Shown in pieces: positions 6,781 through 13,607 of a stretch of 29,455 nt of DNA. Origin of the DNA: Candidatus Nanoarchaeia archaeon (lineage in GTDB: Archaea > Nanoarchaeota > Nanoarchaeia > SCGC-AAA011-G17 > JAFCDX01); contig JAQUND010000018.1 in NCBI GenBank assembly GCA_028717785.1, positions 1 through 29,455 on the forward strand. The letters run 5' to 3'. The first letter of the stretch is position 1. Every line of letters begins with the position of its first letter. The translations under genes were made by a program, and so were the position numbers. The notes under the pieces are model-generated. The model was not told the DNA's origin. It worked only from the letters and a program-made list of their open reading frames with translations, and did no database searches.

Positions 6781-7536
6781 CTATCCAGGCTGCGCTACAG
6801 TCCCTTGAAAATATGGACTTATCTCTCCTTTTAATATCTTTCGTCTTTCATTTAGGGTTGTATGAGCAGGGCAAAAACCGTACTTTTTCCATATTAGAAA
6901 TCTTGAAATTTGAGCATAATTATTTAATCCAATTTTTTTCATAAAGTCTAGACATTTAGTTCCTTGTAAAGTTAGTCTATATTGATCTACTTCATTTGAT
7001 TTTTTAGATTTTAAAATTGTAATAGTTTTGTTTATATTTAATATTTTTAACATAAATTGAATTTCTTCTATAATTTTTAGTGAAACACATTTAATTTCTA
7101 ATCTAGGATAACAAGGATAAGTTTTTTTGAATGTTGAATAATGTCCTCTTCTTCTGTCAAAGTTTAAATTTCCATCACAATCTGCAAAACCTCTAATAAA
7201 TGAAGAATAAATTTTCTTATTTTTACTTTTTAATATGATTGAAGGAGTTTTAACGGTATAAGTTTTCTTACCTATAGGAAATTCTAGTATTTTATTGAAG
7301 TAATTTACTATTTCCTTATTAGATAAATAAAATCCATAAACAGAATTACTTGGTTTTGCTTTTAAGTTTATATCTACATTAAAGACTTTTTTGAATAAGG
7401 GTTTTATTGTTTTATTATAATATTCAATTTCTTGATTTAAATTTCCATAGATACATAAATGATCTTTTTGTAAACATCCATCTGCAGCGAAAATTCCAGC
7501 TATTTCTGCTAGTTCTGGAGTTACTTTTATATTCAT
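6781..7536 (-). CDS. LAGLIDADG homing endonuclease overlapping tRNA-Arg
   Basis: A 251-residue, two-motif LAGLIDADG endonuclease. Motif 1 is LAEIAGIFAADGCL (about residues 9-22) and motif 2 is SSFIRGFADCDGNL (about 110-125). Both keep the catalytic acidic residue (ADG and CDG), so it may be active. Such enzymes cleave long, partly palindromic sites and usually sit inside introns or inteins. This one lies 5' of the tRNA on the same strand, and its last eight codons plus stop are the first 24 nt of tRNA-Arg (GTVAQPG then TAG). No stop precedes the tRNA. It is preceded by a 56-bp element also found upstream of the second LAGLIDADG gene. Confidence 0.9.
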   Translation of the reverse strand: MNIKVTPELAEIAGIFAADGCLQKDHLCIYGNLNQEIEYYNKTIKPLFKKVFNVDINLKAKPSNSVYGFYLSNKEIVNYFNKILEFPIGKKTYTVKTPSIILKSKNKKIYSSFIRGFADCDGNLNFDRRRGHYSTFKKTYPCYPRLEIKCVSLKIIEEIQFMLKILNINKTITILKSKKSNEVDQYRLTLQGTKCLDFMKKIGLNNYAQISRFLIWKKYGFCPAHTTLNERRKILKGEISPYFQGTVAQPG

Positions 7537-7567
7537 ATTAGAATTAGTTAAATTTTGCTTTTAAACC

Positions 7568-7623
7568 CTGCGCGCACACCTTGCAAGTTGCAATTTACTG
7601 TAAAATATATATTAAAGAATATA
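7568..7623 (-). repeat. 56-bp shared promoter/leader element, copy A
   Basis: The minus-strand sequence of 7568-7623 matches 16507-16562 (plus strand) at 54 of 56 positions. It holds a TATA-like AATATATATTTT, the 13-bp palindrome TTGCAACTTGCAA and the 8-bp palindrome TGCGCGCA. It ends 31 bp before the ATG of the LAGLIDADG gene at 7536. Spacing from the TATA places transcription start near the palindromes. Read in the frame used at 16537, it hits a stop right after the element, so the conservation is not coding. Confidence 0.8.
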
Positions 7624-7670
7624 GATTAATCTCTAATAAAGGTTAAATAGTTTAATTTTATTAAATTTAT

Positions 7671-8003
7671 ATGGCTATTCAAAAAGATGCAGGAGAAATA
7701 CTTATTTTTTTATATCAAGAGTATACAAATAATAATCAATGGATAGATAGTGATAAGATTATTAAGCTTACAAATTGGGAATCTGGTAGGATTAATAGAA
7801 CAATAGATTATCTTAAAGATTTAAACCTTATTAAAATTAACTTATTTTTAGGTAATATAAATGGTGTATATAATTTTGGTATAAATGGATTAACTCCCGC
7901 GGGTATAAATATTATTGAAAATACTAAAGAATTCGAAAAAAATTTTGGATTTGAACTTAATTTAGGTCTTATTAAATTTAGTTGGGGAACTACTAAAAAA
8001 TGA
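7671..8003 (+). CDS. Small winged-helix protein of an unrecognised operon
   Basis: A 110-residue cytosolic protein with a winged-helix-like layout. Helix 1 is AGEILIFLYQEYTNN, the helix-turn-helix region is WIDSDKIIKLTNWESGRINR followed by TIDYLKDLNLIKI, and a wing (NGVYNFGINGLTPAGINIIE) follows. The pattern recalls YjcQ-like and other phage/defence-associated winged helices, but I do not recognise a specific family. A TATA element GGTTAAATAG (7641-7650) lies about 25 bp before the ATG, implying a leaderless mRNA. Its stop overlaps the next ATG (ATGA), so it heads a three-gene translationally coupled operon. Confidence 0.75.
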   Translation: MAIQKDAGEILIFLYQEYTNNNQWIDSDKIIKLTNWESGRINRTIDYLKDLNLIKINLFLGNINGVYNFGINGLTPAGINIIENTKEFEKNFGFELNLGLIKFSWGTTKK

Positions 8004-8644
8004 AAATAAATAATATTTTAATAATTTTTTGTTTTTTAATATTTTTATTACCTACTATCTATAGCGTTACTACTAAAGAAGAAATTTTAATGAATGTAAG
8101 TAATTCTACAGAATTTTATAGACATTATTTTAATGTTCAAACTTTAGATGATAGTTTAATTATAGATTTGAGTAATATTCCCAGAAATTGTGATGATATG
8201 AAAGTACAATTGGATGTTTATAGCACAAATTCTAGTAAAACTGAAGATTATCTTTGTTATTCTATTGTTTTTCCATCCGAACATAATAATTTATGTATTA
8301 TTTCATTAAAAGATTTAGTTCAACATTCATATTATAATGATAAACAAAATTGTAATAATCAATTAAAAGATTTAAAAGGTAGAGATTTATATTTTAATAT
8401 AAAAATTGAAGAATCAAATTTTGGTCGTTATCATTTAGAATTAAAATCTTTTAGAGTAGTAGGATTTGATAAGTTTAATGAAATTAAAAAAGAATTTAAC
8501 AATAATATAGCAAATATTTGTGCGATAATAGGAACTATCATTTCTGCTTTATTATTAATTTTTTTAAGAGGAAAACATAAATTATGGGGAATTATTCCAA
8601 TTTTAATTACATTATTAAGTCAAATGATTAGGCTAATAAAATGA
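8000..8644 (+). CDS. Secreted/membrane protein, middle gene of unknown operon
   Basis: A 214-residue protein with an N-terminal signal peptide or anchor (about residues 4-22), an extracellular domain of about 145 residues with four cysteines (in RNCDDM, YLCYS, NLCII and QNCNN) that could form two disulfides, and two C-terminal membrane helices (about 171-190 and 195-211) separated by a short basic loop (RGKHK). I do not recognise the family. It overlaps both neighbours by 4 bp (ATGA), so the three products are probably made together. Topology suggests an external sensor or effector domain tethered to the membrane. Confidence 0.75.
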   Translation: MKINNILIIFCFLIFLLPTIYSVTTKEEILMNVSNSTEFYRHYFNVQTLDDSLIIDLSNIPRNCDDMKVQLDVYSTNSSKTEDYLCYSIVFPSEHNNLCIISLKDLVQHSYYNDKQNCNNQLKDLKGRDLYFNIKIEESNFGRYHLELKSFRVVGFDKFNEIKKEFNNNIANICAIIGTIISALLLIFLRGKHKLWGIIPILITLLSQMIRLIK

Positions 8645-9099
8645 AAAGTAAATATGCAGAAACTAGATTAAAAATACTTCATGAACTGTATGAATCTGGA
8701 AGAGAGGGAGTTAAGTTAGAACAGTTAAGAAAGATTGCTGGAAGTAAACATTTTGATGGTTTGATAAATAGTCTTTCTGGAGGATATATTAATACAGAAG
8801 ATAATTTTCTTTATACTATCAAAAATGCAGGTAGAGAATTATATGAAGAATTAAGAAAAGATGAATTATTAGAAAATCAAACAGAATTTAATAGAATATT
8901 AATGATTTTTACAATATTTGTAGCTATGGGTACATTAATAATGGCTTTGACTTCATTAGTAGATCTTGGTTTGAAATTATTAACTTTTAATCAAAATAAA
9001 TATATTGGGTTTGGAAGTTTTTTCTTAATAGGAATAGGTTTTATTATTTTATGGGGCTGGATCATTAAAACTTTTTTGATTAAAAAAGAAATTTTTTAA
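8641..9099 (+). CDS. Membrane-anchored winged-helix protein, third gene of unknown operon
   Basis: A 152-residue protein. Residues 1-75 look like a winged helix (AETRLKILHELYESGREGVK, KHFDGLINSLSGGYI, NFLYTIKNAGRELYEEL). Two membrane helices follow at about 85-110 and 122-145, with a basic C-terminus (IKKEIF). This is a DNA-binding-like domain on the cytoplasmic face of the membrane, reminiscent of one-component membrane regulators. It is translationally coupled to 8000-8644 by ATGA. The family is not recognised. Confidence 0.75.
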   Translation: MKSKYAETRLKILHELYESGREGVKLEQLRKIAGSKHFDGLINSLSGGYINTEDNFLYTIKNAGRELYEELRKDELLENQTEFNRILMIFTIFVAMGTLIMALTSLVDLGLKLLTFNQNKYIGFGSFFLIGIGFIILWGWIIKTFLIKKEIF

Positions 9100-9139
9100 A
9101 ATTTGTTAATATTGAATTATAATAACTTTAAACCTTTTT

Positions 9140-9166
9140 GTAACGTTACCGATAAGAATTTAAATC
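9140..9166 (+). promoter_or_regulatory. 10-bp palindrome beside the TATA box of the 84-aa gene
   Basis: GTAACGTTAC (9140-9149) is a perfect palindrome located just upstream of the TATA element AATTTAAAT (9158-9166). The TATA centre is about 26 bp from the ATG at 9188, so the mRNA is probably leaderless. The palindrome is where an activator, or a repressor blocking TFB, could bind. Confidence 0.4.
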
Positions 9167-9187
9167 CTTTTTATTCAAAATTTTGAA

Positions 9188-9442
9188 ATGACAGAAAGAA
9201 TTAAAGATAAAGTTGAAAGGTATAAAGTAACCTATAATAATTCTTTTAATACTTATATGGTTCTAAAATCAAATGGAAATGGAGATTTTCATTCTAAAGG
9301 AAGTTCTTATGAAGAACGCGGAATTTATAATAGGATTATAACCATTGTAAGAGAAGAAGGAAGTGAAGTAGTTTTTGATAAGTCTGTTCCTGTTAATATA
9401 AGATCAAAATTAGAAGAAATTGTTGATAAATTTAGAGAATAA
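9188..9442 (+). CDS. Conserved-looking small protein of unknown function (84 aa)
   Basis: An 84-residue, charged, soluble alpha/beta protein (KVERYKVTYNNSFNTYMVLK, GIYNRIITIVREEGSEVVFD, RSKLEEIVDKFRE). It has no signal peptide, cysteines or recognisable motif. It has its own TATA element and palindrome upstream, and ends 31 bp before leuS. leuS has its own TATA element in that gap, so the two are not necessarily co-transcribed. Confidence 0.65.
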   Translation: MTERIKDKVERYKVTYNNSFNTYMVLKSNGNGDFHSKGSSYEERGIYNRIITIVREEGSEVVFDKSVPVNIRSKLEEIVDKFRE

Positions 9443-9444
9443 GC

Positions 9445-9454
9445 TTTAAATATT
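9445..9454 (+). promoter_or_regulatory. TATA box of leuS (leaderless)
   Basis: CTTTAAATAT in the 31-bp gap, centred about 24 bp before the leuS ATG at 9474. No ribosome binding site is visible. This matches the leaderless spacing seen across the window. Confidence 0.5.
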
Positions 9455-9473
9455 CTTATAATAAATATTTTCT

Positions 9474-11942
9474 ATGTCTAATCCTCTTTTAAAAATAGAA
9501 AAGAAATGGCAAAAAGCCTGGGAAGAAAAGAAAGTTTTTAAGACTAAAGAGGATCCAAAAAAGAAAAAATATTACATTCTTGAAATGTTTCCTTATCCTT
9601 CAAGTTTAGGCTTACATATGGGTCATGCTCTAAATTATACTATTGGAGATATTTATGCTAGATTTAAAAGAATGAATAATTTTTCAGTTTTATATCCTAT
9701 GGGTTACGATGCTTTTGGATTACCTGCAGAAAATGCAGCAATTAAAGCAAAAGAACATCCAATGAGTTATACAAAAAAATCTATTGCTAATTTTATTAAA
9801 CAACAAAAAGCCTTAGGATTAAGTTATGATTGGGATAGAGAATTAATAACTTGTGAACCAGAATATTATAAATGGAATCAATTTTTCTTTTTAAAATTAT
9901 TTGAAAATAATTTAGTTTATAGAAAAAAATCTGCAGTTAATTGGTGTCCTAAATGTAATACTGTTTTAGCTAATGAACAAGTTCATAATGGAAAATGCTG
10001 GCGTCATGAAGATACCGACGTAGAAATGAAACAATTAGAACAATGGTTCATTAAAATTACAAAATATGCAGAAGAATTACTTGATTATATAAAAGAATTA
10101 GAATGGCCAGATAGAATAAAAACAATGCAAGAAAATTGGATTGGAAAATCTTACGGAACTGAAATTAATTTTAAAATTAATGGAAAAGATTGGCCAATCT
10201 TTACAACAAGACCAGATACAATTTATGGAGTTACCTTTATGGTTATTTCTGCTCAACATCCAAAACTAATGGAATTAGTTAATGAAAAACAAAAACCAGA
10301 AGTTGAAAAATTTGTTAAAAAATTAAAATCTGTTTCAGAAAAAGAATTAGAAGAGATGGATAAAGAAGGAGTATTCACTGGGGCTCATGCAATTAATCCA
10401 GTAACTAATGAAAAAATTCCAGTTTATGCAGGAAATTTTGTTATTGCTGATTATGGTTCTGGAATGGTAATGGCAGTTCCAACTCATGATCAAAGAGATT
10501 TTGAATTTGCTAAAAAATATAAAATTCCTATGAAAGTTGTTATTCAACCAGATGATGCAGAATTAAATGCAGATAAAATGATTAGAGCTTATACTGGAAT
10601 TGGAAAATTAATTAATTCTGAAAATTTTAATGGAACTTCTAATCAAGATGCAATGGAAGAAATTACAAAATATTTAGAATCAAAAAAATTAGGAAAAAGT
10701 GTTGTTCAATATAAATTAAGAGATTGGTTAATTTCTAGACAAAGATACTGGGGAACTCCTATTCCAATGATTTATTGTGATAAATGTGGAATTGTTCCTG
10801 TTCCAGAAAAAGATTTACCTGTAATATTACCAGAAAAAGTAAAATTCGGAGAAGGAAATCCATTATTAACAAATAAAGAATTTGTAAATGTTAAATGTCC
10901 AAAATGTAAAAGTAATGCAAGAAGAGAAACAGATACTATGGATACGTTTTTTGATTCATCATGGTATTTTATAAGATTTGCAGATAATAAAAATATTAAA
11001 GAAGCTTTTGATAGAAAAAAAGTTGATTACTGGCTTCCTGTTGATCAGTATATTGGTGGAGCTGAACATGCATGTATGCATTTAATGTATGCAAGATTTT
11101 TTGTTAAAGCATTACGTGATTTTAATTTATTGAAATTTAATGAACCATTTACTAGATTATTTAATCAAGGAATGTTACATGGTGCAGATGGACAAAAAAT
11201 GTCTAAATCTTTAGGAAATGTAATTAATCCTATAGAAATGATTGATAAATATGGAGCAGATGCATTAAGAATTAATTTAATGTCTTTAGCTTCTCCAGAT
11301 AAAGATAGTGTTTGGAGTGATAAGAGTATTGAATTTAGTTTTAAATTTATTAATAAAATTAAAGAATATTATGAAAATGTTAAAATTGGAAAATCTTCAG
11401 AAAGATTAGAAAGTAAATTAAATAAATCTATAAAAGAAATAACTGAAGAAATTGAATTATTTAGATATAATATTGCTATAATCAAATTAAGAAAATTGTT
11501 TGAATCTTTAAGTTCAACAGAAAGTAAGAAAAATTTAGAATCATTTTTAAAAATATTAAATCCATTTTGTCCACACATTACAGAAGAATTATGGTCTAAG
11601 TTAGGAAATAAAACTTTTATTAGTTTAGAAAAATGGCCAGAAGTTGATGAATCAAAAATTAATGAGAAATTTGAACAAGAAGAACAAATTATAGATAATT
11701 TAGTTACAGATATCATACAAGTTACAAAAATAATTAAAGAAAAACAAAATAAAGATGTTTCTAAAGTATTTATTTATGTAATTCCTAAAGAAAAAGAAGT
11801 TTATGAAACTAATAAAGAAGCAATAAAAGAAAGAATTAATTTAGATTTAGAAATATACGCTGTAAATGATCCTAAAAAGCATGATCCAACTGGAAAAGCG
11901 GCTAAATCTAAGCCTGGAAAACCTGCATTATTCGCTGAATAA
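9474..11942 (+). CDS. leuS: Leucyl-tRNA synthetase, bacterial type
   Basis: An 822-residue class I synthetase charging tRNA-Leu. The HIGH-type motif is FPYPSSLGLHMGHALNYTIG (about residues 40-58). Zinc knuckles are present (WCPKCNTV...GKCWRH, and later CDKCG/CPKC). The CP1 editing domain has TTRPDTIYGVTF (about 243-254) and YGSGMVMAVPTHDQRDFEFA with the conserved Asp. The KMSKS motif is GQKMSKSLGN (about 575). The DAFGLPAENAA block and overall domain order are those of bacterial LeuRS, not the archaeal/eukaryotic type. The C-terminus ends unusually in a basic Gly/Pro/Lys tail (DPTGKAAKSKPGKPALF). Bacterial origin by transfer is inferred. Confidence 0.97.
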   Translation: MSNPLLKIEKKWQKAWEEKKVFKTKEDPKKKKYYILEMFPYPSSLGLHMGHALNYTIGDIYARFKRMNNFSVLYPMGYDAFGLPAENAAIKAKEHPMSYTKKSIANFIKQQKALGLSYDWDRELITCEPEYYKWNQFFFLKLFENNLVYRKKSAVNWCPKCNTVLANEQVHNGKCWRHEDTDVEMKQLEQWFIKITKYAEELLDYIKELEWPDRIKTMQENWIGKSYGTEINFKINGKDWPIFTTRPDTIYGVTFMVISAQHPKLMELVNEKQKPEVEKFVKKLKSVSEKELEEMDKEGVFTGAHAINPVTNEKIPVYAGNFVIADYGSGMVMAVPTHDQRDFEFAKKYKIPMKVVIQPDDAELNADKMIRAYTGIGKLINSENFNGTSNQDAMEEITKYLESKKLGKSVVQYKLRDWLISRQRYWGTPIPMIYCDKCGIVPVPEKDLPVILPEKVKFGEGNPLLTNKEFVNVKCPKCKSNARRETDTMDTFFDSSWYFIRFADNKNIKEAFDRKKVDYWLPVDQYIGGAEHACMHLMYARFFVKALRDFNLLKFNEPFTRLFNQGMLHGADGQKMSKSLGNVINPIEMIDKYGADALRINLMSLASPDKDSVWSDKSIEFSFKFINKIKEYYENVKIGKSSERLESKLNKSIKEITEEIELFRYNIAIIKLRKLFESLSSTESKKNLESFLKILNPFCPHITEELWSKLGNKTFISLEKWPEVDESKINEKFEQEEQIIDNLVTDIIQVTKIIKEKQNKDVSKVFIYVIPKEKEVYETNKEAIKERINLDLEIYAVNDPKKHDPTGKAAKSKPGKPALFAE

Positions 11943-12016
11943 AGCTTGTTACCATTTATAAATAATGACTTTCGAAAGATTTTTAAATACCTTTTTTGTA
12001 ATATTATTGATTTACA

Positions 12017-12862
12017 ATGAACAGAAGAGATTTTTTGAAATTTTCTGCAAGTATACCTTTATTACCTAAATCCTTAGAAACCCAAATATGCGGATATGCT
12101 ACTAGTTATGAACTTGTTTTTGATTGTTCTGAATTAGATGATATAATTAAAGATGATTTTTTTATTGATCAAAAATTATTAAGACAAAAAATTAAAGAAA
12201 AAACAGAAAAACAAATTCCTTATTATTTATTTGGAACTCTTTTAGATAATATCACTAATAATATTGCTTTAGAACTTAATGAATCTTTACCATTAAAAGA
12301 ATGTATTTTTACAATTGATATACCTGAAAATTATTTAGTTGATAGTATGGATTTATCTCTAGAAGTTAATAAAACTAATTTTAATTTAAAATTATTTCAA
12401 AAATATAATAATAACAATATTCTTTTATTAGAATCTGGAGTTGCAATTGGTAGAGGAGAATATAGCGGTGGTAAATTTAAAACTCCTGAAGGAGATTTTT
12501 TCTTACAAAGAATTATTTTAGATCCTTGGTGGTATCCTCCTGAATGGGCGGGTACTACAATTCCAGAAAAACCAGGAATAAATAATCCTTATGGATTATA
12601 TATGGCTGAAATATGTAGTGTTGATTCCTTAAGTGGTTATGAATTCTCTCCTAGAGGAGATACTGGGACAAGATTACATGGTACAAATAAACCTAGAAGT
12701 ATAGGTACTGCTGCATCTCATGGGTGTATTAGAGTTGGAGAAGTAGAAGAATTATTCAAGGGAATGTTTAATTATGTAAGAACTAGAGAAGGAAAAACAA
12801 CTGGAAGAGGGAATATACATCCTTTAGAAAAAGTAATCCCAATTAAAATTTATAAAAATTAA
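12017..12862 (+). CDS. Tat-exported L,D-transpeptidase (YkuD) domain protein
   Basis: A 281-residue protein whose N-terminus MNRRDFLKFSASIPLLP carries a twin-arginine motif (RRDFLK) and a weakly hydrophobic stretch, consistent with Tat export. Residues about 135-278 form the YkuD catalytic domain, with LHGTNKPRSIGTAASHGCIR containing the conserved His near 221 and the nucleophile Cys in SHGC near 237. In bacteria this domain cross-links peptidoglycan or anchors lipoproteins to it. An archaeon without murein must use it differently, for example on a surface glycopeptide or another cell's wall. It converges with a lipoprotein gene (4-bp overlap) and has a TATA element TTTTTAAATA (11981-11990). 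Confidence 0.9.
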   Translation: MNRRDFLKFSASIPLLPKSLETQICGYATSYELVFDCSELDDIIKDDFFIDQKLLRQKIKEKTEKQIPYYLFGTLLDNITNNIALELNESLPLKECIFTIDIPENYLVDSMDLSLEVNKTNFNLKLFQKYNNNNILLLESGVAIGRGEYSGGKFKTPEGDFFLQRIILDPWWYPPEWAGTTIPEKPGINNPYGLYMAEICSVDSLSGYEFSPRGDTGTRLHGTNKPRSIGTAASHGCIRVGEVEELFKGMFNYVRTREGKTTGRGNIHPLEKVIPIKIYKN

Positions 12863-13515
12863 CCAGATTTATTAAGTAAAGCACCTATTAAACTATTTCC
12901 TGTTGTTGATATACATTTCTGTGTTGTTGTATTACAATATGCAGGAGATCTACAACCACAATCTGATTCACAATTTGCACAATTTTCATCTTCAGCACAA
13001 ATTTTATCTCCACATCCTGTTGTTACTATTACTGGTTGTGTTACTGTTGTTGTAGAAGTTTCAGTTGGAGTGGTTTCTTCTGTAGGAATTTCTAAATTTA
13101 TTTTTTCTGGTTCTGGTTGTTTAATTCCTAATTGTGAATCATAATTAACTGTTGTTTTACAAAATTCACTATCACAAACCACTACATTAAATTCATCAAA
13201 TGGTTTTGTTATAGCAAGTACACGATAACAATCATCAGCAGAATTACAATTTACAAATCCTCCATTAGAATTTACTATTTTTTTAAGTGTTGTTGTGCTA
13301 CATAATAAATTTTCTGTTTCTATTGATTTAAATTGTTCAAGATTATCTTTTAATTTAATACAATCATCTAATCCTTTGTCATTACAAAATACACCCATTG
13401 ATTTGGTTGTACCTACTCCTTCTCTATACAAGCATTCTTTTGTTACAAATCTGCTTGTACATCCAGAAATTAGTAAAGTAACTAAGAATAATATAATTAT
13501 TGATCCTCTTTTCAT
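12859..13515 (-). CDS. Cys-rich lipoprotein with TTGNS C-terminus
   Basis: A 218-residue predicted lipoprotein. The signal MKRGSIIILFLVTLLISGC has a lipobox (LISGC), so the mature protein would start at Cys19. The N-terminal half has several Cys pairs. A Thr/Pro/Glu-rich linker (about 145-165) leads to a compact knot-like motif CGDKICAEDENC-ANCESDCGC, a pattern repeated in many archaeal and bacterial surface proteins. The end, CISTTGNSLIGALLNKSG, has TGN followed by a short hydrophobic stretch, similar to TGNAV in the neighbour at 13608-14591, but without a full transmembrane helix. Function is unknown; it is divergent from that neighbour. Confidence 0.82.
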   Translation of the reverse strand: MKRGSIIILFLVTLLISGCTSRFVTKECLYREGVGTTKSMGVFCNDKGLDDCIKLKDNLEQFKSIETENLLCSTTTLKKIVNSNGGFVNCNSADDCYRVLAITKPFDEFNVVVCDSEFCKTTVNYDSQLGIKQPEPEKINLEIPTEETTPTETSTTTVTQPVIVTTGCGDKICAEDENCANCESDCGCRSPAYCNTTTQKCISTTGNSLIGALLNKSG

Positions 13516-13607
13516 ACTTTTTGTAATAATTATTTATTTAAATAATTTTCTATATTGTATTAAATCACAATAATCCTTAAATACCTATTTAAGATGTTAA
13601 ATCTTTT

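Larger units (their letters stand above)
6685..6804 (-). tRNA. tRNA-Arg (TCT) with two introns
   Basis: The minus strand gives acceptor GGGACTG/CAGTCCC, TA at 8-9, D-arm GCGC-AGCCTGGATA-GCGC, T-arm GTGGG-TTCAAAT-CCCAT and discriminator G. Between the D and T arms lie 68 nt where about 23 are expected. Removing a 30-nt and a 15-nt segment restores anticodon stem TCTGC/GCAGA, loop CTTCTAA with anticodon TCT (6737-6739) and variable loop GGGTC. No CCA is encoded. Both introns have readable bulge-helix-bulge junctions (separate entries). The 5' 24 nt overlap the end of the LAGLIDADG ORF on the same strand. Confidence 0.85.

Noticed and set aside
6693..6944. Plus-strand ORF across tRNA-Arg (MGFEPTTLCSLPG...)
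   Set aside because: It is the reverse complement of the tRNA T-arm and of the LAGLIDADG gene. The MGFEPTT start is a well-known artefact of tRNA antisense translation.
6685..7623. Whole LAGLIDADG ORF as part of one giant tRNA intron
   Set aside because: The tRNA acceptor and D-arm are complete at 6685-6804, and no second tRNA half is visible upstream of 7536.
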